A stretch of 17,037 nt of DNA, from positions 1 through 17,037 of the forward strand of contig JALLAZ010000319.1 of the NCBI GenBank assembly GCA_036939755.1. The letters run 5' to 3'. Positions within the stretch are counted from its first letter, which is position 1, and every line of letters starts with the position of its first letter. Origin of the DNA: Stephanodiscus triporus. Lineage: Eukaryota > Bacillariophyta > Thalassiosirophyceae > Thalassiosirales > Thalassiosiraceae. Below, in pieces: positions 1-7,026 of the stretch. The notes beneath the pieces were generated by a model. It did not search any database. It had not been told where the DNA came from and was given only the letters and a program-made list of their open reading frames with translations. The position numbers and the translations under genes are program-made.

Positions 1-843
1 ATTGGCTCTTGAGTGGGACTCTAGGGGCCCATTTCCGCCAGCGGCGATCATGGTCGGGCTGGTTGTTGCGTGTAGCGTGCAGCCCCGGATGTATTGAATG
101 GAACCCTGGCGTATCACACATCATGGTTGGAATCGTCTTGTATAGGAAATTGAATATCATCTTTAAATCAGTAGCCTACGTAGGATTAATATCAAAAAAC
201 TGAGAAGATCAGGGGTGCATTTTCTCACAGTTTGCTAATGTCGCATGTTGCTTAGACAGGGTGCTCTACGGTAGAGTAGTAGTTTCTAATTTGTACCTAG
301 CAATGCTAATTAGCTTAGATTTTTGTATTTTTAGTGAGCGATTCCTATGCCCCGACTTTTACGGTAGTTCTAGACCCTTCGATAGTAGCACAGATCTCTC
401 TGACCCAGTGAAGACACAGAAGACCCCTCTGCACTGCACTTATGGTTGACATGGAGGGTCTTGTAGGTTGTGTGAAAGGGTAAGCACCAAATTATTGTGA
501 TATACCATGAGATTTCAGATTTCATAGTACATCACAGGGGTTCTGCATCTCATATCACTGTACTAGGTGGTGTAATACACAGGATGCGGATAAAAACAGC
601 AAACTTAAGAGAAACGCCCAAAGTGTAGGACGAGTCGCTGTGGTGGCGGCAAGAAAGAAGGCTGAAGAAGAACTACTTATCGATAAGTTCCTTAAGCATA
701 AGATATGAGCCACCAAGAAACGCAATGATGTTGTCAAGAATCAGCCCGATGATCAAAACTGATTTTCTTTTCCAAAATAGTAATCTCAAGTGATTGATGA
801 CCCAAAAGAACACAGAGAATATGAGTCAGATATTAAGGGGTCC
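1..843. other. Region without a convincing intact gene
   Basis: The open frames here are short (about 60 codons), overlap on both strands and have no recognisable domain. No tRNA-like cloverleaf, tandem array or transposon end was seen. The only coding-like stretch is the plus-strand frame at 511-761, listed separately. The right part is probably the 3' flank of the minus-strand gene ending at 844. Confidence 0.5.
511..761 (+). pseudogene. Possible decayed coding fragment
   Basis: One plus-strand frame is open from 511, right after a TGA at 508-510, to a TGA at 706-708, and continues in the same frame to a second TGA near 759. It has no ATG at its start. The part from about 600 onward has a protein-like composition: a basic stretch, then VAVVAARKKAEEELLIDKFL, which would form a charged amphipathic helix, and after the internal stop a Lys/Asn/Asp-rich tail. 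A worn exon or gene remnant is one reading; chance is another. No family is recognised. Confidence 0.22.
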
Positions 844-3060
844 TCAAAAACTGCAGTCTCCGCACTCATACTCCTCGGAAGTTGATCGCTTCAATTTATG
901 CTCCAAGCCAAGTTCTTTCAATTTCGATAACCTTGATAGTCTCACTCCTCTTTGACGGCCTGCTGTACGGAATTCCACATCGTTGTGGCAGACAGATGAC
1001 CCGGCGACGACGTCGACCGGCTTGAGATAGGCCACGGTGTGACATAGCGATTGCATGACGACGTTGGCGCTGAACCCCAGACATGCCAACGACTGCATTT
1101 CCTGTGGCGTCGTGTATACCTTGGTATCCTGAATTTCCATGGTTGTCATGACCGGGTCGTAGTACCCATCTGATGGGTTGCCGGCCACGCTGCACGTCTC
1201 ACCCACCATATTATGCGCCAGCGAGTGATTCTCGGGGTCCACGGAAATGGCGCAATTAGTCTTATGTCGGGCTGGTTTGTCATCAGCTGCAACGTATGAA
1301 TTCATCCGAAATGCAGCGTTTGACCCAAATGTGTGGAAAGAGGGTAATAGACATCCTCCCGCTGACATGCTTATTGAAAGTGAATTTTCAACATACGACT
1401 CTTCTGATTTGACTGTTGTCGGAGTGCAGCACAGATCCAATGACTTCTTCTGTACAAAGCCAAAGTTGCTGTCATGAACGCTGTCAATACCAAGGGGTGA
1501 GACTTTGTCGTACTCTTCTCCGAACAAGATCCTTTTTGTTCTGTGACCAGTTGTGAAATATGTTAGACCCTCCGCATCTCCTAGATTGTGTGGAGGATTT
1601 TCATCAAATGGTACGGAGTGCAGAAGGCTTTCGTCTCCAACCCCACCGCCATCATCGCAACCTGGGACAGAGTCAACGGATTCATCAAATGGTACAGTCG
1701 CTGTAACGGGAGTCTTGCCAAATGGCAATGATTTTGGTTCCTTCAACACCTTTTGTGCATCGAGTGAGCTAATAGGAGAAAAACCAAAAAGACGGGAAAC
1801 CGTCTTGGCTTGACATCCAACACTTGGCAACGACGTTGTCTCGTTCACAAACGGACTCGTTTGTGGAGTTGGGTATGCAGATGACGCCAGGCTGGATACT
1901 TCACTTTTATCTGCGTGGATAGAGAAATCAGGAGATGATTGATCTCCACGGAAGATCAAACTAACCCCAAAATTTGTGTCTATGGTTTGTTTGAGGGTTG
2001 TTGGGGTTGGAGGGAGCCCTGAACCCCGTTTCGATTTAGCACCAGAGCTCACGTTTATATTGCGCTTATGGATTCGGCTAGCTTGTAGGAAGTCTAATCC
2101 GATTGAAATTTCATTGACTGGTTTTGTCTCACTGCTCTCATCTTGTTGATTTACGGAGGATGATGAGGGATGCCTGCTGTTACTGGTTGCGAATGATGTG
2201 TCAGCGGCAAACGACACGAAACTTCTTTTAACCTTGCCATCATCTTTATCAGTGGATTGATCATCGGCCGATTCCTGTTCAAAGTACACAAAAGACCGCT
2301 CGTTGAATTCTTCATGGAACCGCAGCGCCGCATCAAACATTTTGCCGAAGTCAATGTCTGGAGAGCTACCGTTGGTAGAGACGCTGGATTCGCCAAGTCC
2401 CTGAATCCCACGTGATAATGTCACGCCCCATTCTACTTCATTCTCATCACCGCGTTTGTACATATTTTTTTCCGGCGTGATCAAGGAATTGACAGCCGAC
2501 TTATTGAAGAAAGAGCTTCCAGAATCGTCGTCACTGCTCTGATCGGGCGAAGGCGTGTGGCAGCCCATTGTCACTGCTTTGCATTTGGACTTGGCAGACT
2601 CAATGGCCGTGGATGTAAACGAAACGTTGGAAAAATTATCATCCATCAAGCGGTCCCAGTCATCTCCTGTCGACGAGTTTAGTCGCGGACCTTTACTCGG
2701 GCTCAACGATCTGTCATCATCCTGTAGCTCGCTTTGGCTGGAACCTTCGATGCCATATTTATGAACCTGATAGCGATGTTGGGCCATCTCAGCCTTACCG
2801 CCGATGGACATGTCGACGGAAAAATTCAATTCTTTGCACGGTCCTACTCTCGATTGGGAACTGTGATCGAGAGAGATTGCAGAGATGTTGACGGCATCAA
2901 GACCGCTGCTCTGTTGGTCATCAAAGAACTCATCAAGCGGAGGAAAGTTGGCACGGTTCTGGGACCGGAATGGATTCGTTCGCTTCCGAATGCTCATTGC
3001 GACGATGCTTTCTCGCTGATGTTGTAGGAGGATGCGATACGACCATTCGATCGTCGTCAT
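844..3060 (-). CDS. Large disordered Ser/Asp-rich protein, unknown function
   Basis: A single uninterrupted minus-strand frame of 738 codons from ATG 3060. The frame is open slightly further upstream but only to a TTG, so 3060 is the first ATG; a second plausible ATG is at 2997 and starts MSIRKRTNPF, giving 717 residues. Composition is dominated by Ser, Asp, Thr and Pro with many short acidic patches, so most of the chain is probably disordered. More ordered parts are a segment around the words FDAALRFHEEFNERSFVYFE and the C-terminal 100 residues, which contain a hydrophobic helix (QEMQSLACLGFSANVVMQSL), a basic stretch (RQRGVRLSRLSKLKELGLEH) and a Cys pair near the end (ECGDC). Several Ser/Thr-Pro sites suggest phosphorylation, and the basic N- and C-termini would suit a nuclear protein; both are inferences. 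It is divergent from the SET-like gene, 291 bp away. No known family is recognised. Confidence 0.72.
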   Translation of the reverse strand: MTTIEWSYRILLQHQRESIVAMSIRKRTNPFRSQNRANFPPLDEFFDDQQSSGLDAVNISAISLDHSSQSRVGPCKELNFSVDMSIGGKAEMAQHRYQVHKYGIEGSSQSELQDDDRSLSPSKGPRLNSSTGDDWDRLMDDNFSNVSFTSTAIESAKSKCKAVTMGCHTPSPDQSSDDDSGSSFFNKSAVNSLITPEKNMYKRGDENEVEWGVTLSRGIQGLGESSVSTNGSSPDIDFGKMFDAALRFHEEFNERSFVYFEQESADDQSTDKDDGKVKRSFVSFAADTSFATSNSRHPSSSSVNQQDESSETKPVNEISIGLDFLQASRIHKRNINVSSGAKSKRGSGLPPTPTTLKQTIDTNFGVSLIFRGDQSSPDFSIHADKSEVSSLASSAYPTPQTSPFVNETTSLPSVGCQAKTVSRLFGFSPISSLDAQKVLKEPKSLPFGKTPVTATVPFDESVDSVPGCDDGGGVGDESLLHSVPFDENPPHNLGDAEGLTYFTTGHRTKRILFGEEYDKVSPLGIDSVHDSNFGFVQKKSLDLCCTPTTVKSEESYVENSLSISMSAGGCLLPSFHTFGSNAAFRMNSYVAADDKPARHKTNCAISVDPENHSLAHNMVGETCSVAGNPSDGYYDPVMTTMEIQDTKVYTTPQEMQSLACLGFSANVVMQSLCHTVAYLKPVDVVAGSSVCHNDVEFRTAGRQRGVRLSRLSKLKELGLEHKLKRSTSEEYECGDCSF

Positions 3061-3351
3061 GGCAGTGTCCGGGAGCAAGCTCTTCTCTCCGACCGACCAA
3101 CGGCGAAAGACTTCAGTACTTATCTAAATACTCGTACTACTATACCCTCACGATCGAAAACCAAATGAATGTACAATACGTCCACCATACACACGGAAGT
3201 AACAACACACGAAGAGCAGTATTTTCTGCTTTTCTACTCACAATTCTATTATTTGCATAACCCTGAAAAAGCACTCGTTTTTTTGGCGCAGAGAAAAGAA
3301 TAAAACAACAGCGCCGACGCGAGACAATCAGCCATCAATGAACAATCCACC
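3061..3351. promoter_or_regulatory. Shared upstream region of two divergent genes
   Basis: These 291 bp separate the ATG of the minus-strand gene (3060) from the ATG of the plus-strand SET-like gene (3352), so both promoters must lie here or inside the neighbouring coding sequence. The stretch is AT-rich at 3120-3260, with a run of T at about 3279-3285. No firm TATA box or known factor site is assigned. Confidence 0.45.
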
Positions 3352-3355
3352 ATGA
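3338..3355 (+). promoter_or_regulatory. Five-codon upstream ORF overlapping the SET-like start
   Basis: An ATG at 3338 reads MNNPP and stops at a TGA (3353-3355) that overlaps the main ATG (3352-3354) as ATGA. If the transcript begins upstream of 3338, initiation at the main ATG would need leaky scanning or termination-reinitiation. Transcript ends are not visible in the sequence. Confidence 0.35.
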
Positions 3356-4062
3356 CCAAAAAAACCTCCGCCACCTCCAAAATCTCTCCCCAGAGCCGTG
3401 CGAAAGCGACCAACCTACCAATACAATGCTGGGCTCACAGCCGTGCCGGCGAGCGGTGTCGGGCCAAGGTGGCCTCCCGCGAAGGCGAGCCCATTCCTAT
3501 ACCCTATTGCGATAAGCATCTCGAAAGAGGCGATGGGGCATTAAAAGTAGTCAAGCATCCACTTTTTGGCAAGGCGTTGGTCGCGCGCTACGACCTTCCA
3601 AAAAGCTATCGCATGGCCTATTGGGGGGTAAGGGGACGATGCCAAACGTGTGACGTAGAGGATCGTGCCATCTCATTCTACCCGCCCGATCCCGTGACTG
3701 GGTCGAACATCGATCCTAGGGTGGAAGGAGGACGAACATTGAAGAGGTTCAATTATAATGGTGTATTGAATCCTGGAGGGACGGGCGATGTGATTCAATA
3801 TGCGGGCTGCCCCGGGCCCAACGAGAAACAGAACATGAGGTCGACCTTTCAATACTTCGGTTTGCGCAATGGCATCATTGGTGGGTTGGAGTTCGTGACA
3901 TTGATGCCCGTACCAAAAAACACACAATTACTTCACTGGTATGGCTCCGGTTGGTGGAATGAACGTGGTATCAAGAGGCAAGATGTTGGAACAAAGAAGT
4001 ATCCGGCACCACTGAGGCCGGCAAAGGATTCGATTGTGAAGAGTAAGACACCTGCAAAATAG
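3352..4062 (+). CDS. Small SET-like protein with N-terminal Cys/His cluster
   Basis: A 236-codon single-exon frame with a good context at the ATG (CCACCATGA). A basic tail is followed by C26-x9-C36-x16-C53-x2-H56, a plausible zinc site of the type 'C...G..C....YC..H' seen in small zinc-binding domains (DUF5763-like by pattern). From about residue 68 the order of elements recalls a SET methyltransferase fold: a GKALVARYDLPKSY segment like the first SET strand and turn, a Gly-rich middle (NPGGTGDVIQYAG), then NMRSTFQYFG where SET proteins have the Asn-His motif, and a LLHWYGSGWW end like the ELT-DYG strand. The classical NHS residues are not obvious, so it may be a degenerate or non-histone SET protein, or not an active methyltransferase. 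The C-terminus is Lys-rich. It converges on GPN2, whose stop is only 38 bp beyond. The gene is well supported; the family call is inference. Confidence 0.7.
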   Translation: MTKKTSATSKISPQSRAKATNLPIQCWAHSRAGERCRAKVASREGEPIPIPYCDKHLERGDGALKVVKHPLFGKALVARYDLPKSYRMAYWGVRGRCQTCDVEDRAISFYPPDPVTGSNIDPRVEGGRTLKRFNYNGVLNPGGTGDVIQYAGCPGPNEKQNMRSTFQYFGLRNGIIGGLEFVTLMPVPKNTQLLHWYGSGWWNERGIKRQDVGTKKYPAPLRPAKDSIVKSKTPAK

Positions 4063-4100
4063 GGACTAAGAGTCAGAGGTTACATCACTATTCACTATTG

Positions 4101-5572
4101 TTATATCCCGCTTTTCTCCTTTTCTATATGATCTCGACGCTCGCTTAGCTCCGATATTTTTTCTTTGAACATAATATCTCCCAAATACTTCTCTTGCACA
4201 TCGGACAATACTCCAGTAGCCCACTCGCTATCAGCAACAATGGCCGAGGAGAACATAGTTTGCATGTTGTTGTTTCCGACACCTTTCGACTGTGTGCCGT
4301 CGTCATTTTTGTTCAAAAATACATATCCATTGCATTTGTCCACTCTTGCAACTACACGTCCTACACTCTCAGCATCCTGAATCGATAGCGGCAAGAATGA
4401 CAGCAAACTAAAATCTTCCACCATATCGCAGAGCTCATGATGCAGCTTGCGATACTTACGATTAAAATTAGAGGATCTAGTTCGCTCTTGTGCCTGGCGG
4501 TACTCTGGGTCTTCCATATAGTCTAGTAATGGATCTGCAACATTACCGCTGGCCATGAAATCCATGGGATTAGAGTCCAAATAATCCACAAGACGGTGAA
4601 GGTCGTGACATTGTGTAAAGAATTCAAGATTGAATGGTAGCGGAGAATTATCATGTCCATCATCGTACGCGCTGCCGCTGTCATCATCATTTTTCTCTAT
4701 TTCGCCCGTACTGCCACCGAAGCTGGAGCTGGTTTGCAATAGATCCATTTTGCTCAAGACATTTACGCACGGTAATTCTATCATAGAGGCAGAGGGAGGC
4801 GAACGCGTTAACAAACATGCGACCCATGCTTAACTTTTTTTTTAAGCAAAGCGCTAACCACTCACCCAACCTCATCATACTCGCTGTGCAAACCAACGCA
4901 GCACCAATGAATTTCGACACATCGGTAAGACAAACCGCCGCATCGACCAACTGGACGCACACTAATCTCAAGTCCAATTCTCTTGTGAGGCGCTGAGCAA
5001 TACGCGAAATCACATTCGAATGGGCCGTCAATTCTATCTGTCCGGGCAGGTCAAACAATAGGTATGCACGATTGGGATGGTGATGTTGTTTTTGGCCGCC
5101 TATTCCCAACCGCTCCTTCAGAAGTTTTAACACCTCGCTTAAATGATGCTCTAAGTATTCCATGCAATATAACAACCTTAATTCGAGGGCGTCGATTAGA
5201 GATATGTACACAATCGTCACGTGAAAAATGTACTAAATCTCCGTCAATATTATTCACTCACCCCCCGTTGGGACCGAGGTTCAGTTCGGACATCACGGAG
5301 TCTAGACTGATGACGTCCTCGCAGACGTCGAGGATGGTCTCGTATGGAAGTTGTGAATTACCTCGCCCTTCCCCTCGCGGGACCGCCGTTGCCGCCGCAT
5401 CATCGCCGCCATCGCCATCATCACCCGTCGAAGGAGGAACTTCATTGGCGGGATCGAGGTTGACGACGTGGCATTCGCGCCCGAGAAGCTTGAGATACTG
5501 TTGCATTCCATCGCAATATGTCGTCTTCCCCGCTCCAGGCGCCCCGATGATTATTTGCCCGTAGAGGACCAT
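4101..5572 (-). CDS. GPN2: GPN-loop GTPase 2 (three exons)
   Basis: Exons are 5262-5572, 4866-5176 and 4101-4777; together they give 1299 nt, 432 residues. The joins keep the frame and restore conserved text: exon 1 ends in GPNGG and exon 2 continues [12 protein letters not shown]; exon 2 ends MMRL and exon 3 continues [14 protein letters not shown]. Visible motifs are the P-loop GAPGAGKT (residues 10-17), NLDPANE (38-44), the family-defining GPN loop (100-102), DLPGQ (G3, 146-150) and SKMD (G4, 216-219), then the family's C-terminal part ([26 protein letters not shown]). GPN GTPases dimerise and help assemble and import RNA polymerase II; GPN2 is the cytoplasmic partner of GPN1/GPN3 (family knowledge). 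It is longer than the roughly 310-residue animal form because of an acidic Gly/Ala-rich insert at about 47-74 between PANE and LPYE, plus acidic inserts after the G4 motif. The start ATG 5572 sits immediately before the P-loop strand, as usual. Confidence 0.93.
4778..4865 (-). other. GPN2 intron 2
   Basis: The donor is GTGAGT and the acceptor is ATGATAG, preceded by a pyrimidine-rich CCTCCCTCTGCCTCT. The length is 88 nt, phase 1. Splicing makes codon GAA and the conserved ELP-VN-LSKMD segment. A nearer AG after the run of A would give a 37-nt intron and the wrong frame. Confidence 0.88.
5177..5261 (-). other. GPN2 intron 1
   Basis: Reading on the minus strand, the donor is GTGAGT just after the GPN-loop codons and the acceptor is TTAAG. 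The length is 85 nt and the phase is 2. Splicing fuses GPNGG to LLYCMEYLE, exactly as in the GPN2 family. Confidence 0.9.
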
Positions 5573-5741
5573 CGGTGGCCTTGGTTATTTTTTGTCGAAT
5601 GCGGGTGCAATCGTGAGCTCCTCTTCAATGCAGAATAATATGATGTATCTACGCGGCGTCCTCCATCCTGTCTGTCGCCCTCCAACAAAGAAGATGGAAG
5701 TAAAGTATTGACACGATATTTATCAGAAATCAAACATAACA
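5573..5741. promoter_or_regulatory. Short bidirectional promoter region
   Basis: Only 169 bp separate the GPN2 ATG (5572, minus) from the thioredoxin-like ATG (5742, plus). With no other room upstream, the two genes very likely share a bidirectional promoter. The segment just before the plus-strand ATG is A-rich (ATAACAATG), a favourable start context. Confidence 0.5.
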
Positions 5742-6965
5742 ATGAGGACGTCAAAGATTATCAGCGCGATAACACTCATCTCCTCGTTCCTGATGTTTCT
5801 GTCCTTCGAATTGCAGGTGGCGTCGGCACAAACTGAAACCGATCCAGAAAATGAAGTCGACGACGAGGAGCCGACGTGCTCCCTCGATAATTCCACGGAG
5901 GGCGATTGCTCTACAGCCGCTGCCGCGGAAGACATGCCATCCGACTACCAGAGTCACGATACGATAGCGATTCATCGTCCAGACCTCACCGGCCGAGTCA
6001 TATCTCTCTCAGACGAGACCTTCGACGATCTCACGCTGACGTCGCTGCCGTCGACGTGGCTCATCATGTTCAAAACTAATTCGTGCGGCATATGCAAAAA
6101 GGCCATGCCCGCATTTGAGGCGCTGTCCGTCGATGCTGACATCGTTGGTCACAACGATAGGGAATTGGCAACTTACACAGGGCGGGCCGACGAACAGCAG
6201 CGCGGGACAATGAGAAAGGAGGAGGCAGAGCCAGCAGACGGAGGTGGGATACCCGCGGGGCCGATTTATATCGCTACGGTCGACGCCGGTTGGTCTGGAA
6301 GGGATACCACCAAACGTTTTGACGTGGATGCTACTCCTACCATCATTGTCTTGCGTAGCGAAGGATACGCCGACAAGTCGAAAATCGATTCGAGGTCTTA
6401 TTATACCTTTCGAGGACAGCGTGCCATATATCCGCTACGGACGTTCGTTCTGGGGGGATACGCATCACGAAAACGAATCAACATGCCCCCTCCACTGTCA
6501 GACGCTGAACGAAAGCCAAGGAGCTATGCAGGTCGACTTTATGATTATTACCTGTCTCCTGGCGTTAAGTGGGCGGGCGGCATAATAGGCAGGATTGTTT
6601 TGGCGTGGTTTGGATTCATGGGCATCTTGGGAGTCTTCATGCGTGTGCACAACTATGCATGGGGAAGCGATGATAGCGACGATGCTGACCATCAGGAAAA
6701 AAGGGAGAGGGAGATTGAGAGCGAGAAGGCGCAGGGAAGGAGAGAGTATCAACCGAGCACAGACGAGAAAACGGCGAAACGACAACAAATAATGTGGGAG
6801 AAAAAAGAGGCGAATCGTGCCAAATTTGCAACCAAGCTGGAGGCGACAAAGGCAACGAGTGACGTTTGTGACGAAGGAGACGATGACGAAATGAAGGGGG
6901 TGGGCATTTCAGTAAAGAAGTCAGACGCTAAGAAGGTTTCTGATGCTGAGAAGAAGAAGTCTTAG
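5742..6965 (+). CDS. Membrane-anchored thioredoxin-fold (PDI/TMX-like) protein
   Basis: A 407-residue single-exon protein. Residues 1-30 are a signal peptide: basic MRTSK, a hydrophobic core, and likely cleavage after VASA. After an acidic linker, a thioredoxin-like domain spans about 84-235, with CGIC at 115-118 in the active-site position and a cis-Pro motif (DATPT, Pro199). A region of about 35 charged residues is inserted between the active-site helix and the next strand (IYIATVD). A transmembrane helix lies at about 280-300 (GRIVLAWFGFMGILGVF). The cytosolic tail is highly charged and probably helical, ending KKKS, which fits the dilysine ER-retrieval rule (Lys at -3 and -4). The expected role is disulfide exchange or chaperoning in the secretory pathway as a type I protein, catalytic domain in the lumen. 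The usual Trp before the first active-site Cys is Ser here. The closest known layout is the TMX/PDI group; the exact subfamily is uncertain. Confidence 0.85.
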   Translation: MRTSKIISAITLISSFLMFLSFELQVASAQTETDPENEVDDEEPTCSLDNSTEGDCSTAAAAEDMPSDYQSHDTIAIHRPDLTGRVISLSDETFDDLTLTSLPSTWLIMFKTNSCGICKKAMPAFEALSVDADIVGHNDRELATYTGRADEQQRGTMRKEEAEPADGGGIPAGPIYIATVDAGWSGRDTTKRFDVDATPTIIVLRSEGYADKSKIDSRSYYTFRGQRAIYPLRTFVLGGYASRKRINMPPPLSDAERKPRSYAGRLYDYYLSPGVKWAGGIIGRIVLAWFGFMGILGVFMRVHNYAWGSDDSDDADHQEKREREIESEKAQGRREYQPSTDEKTAKRQQIMWEKKEANRAKFATKLEATKATSDVCDEGDDDEMKGVGISVKKSDAKKVSDAEKKKS

Positions 6966-7026
6966 TCGAATAATGAAAATTGGATACTGACTTAATCACA
7001 TGTTCCATACAATAATCCTCGTTACT

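Noticed and set aside
1..843. tRNA or other structured RNA in the left flank
   Set aside because: No cloverleaf-like pairing with conserved T-loop or D-loop text was found by eye.
3061..3078. Upstream extension of the 844-3060 gene to 3078
   Set aside because: The extension begins with TTG, which is not a usual start in a eukaryotic nuclear gene; the first ATG is at 3060.
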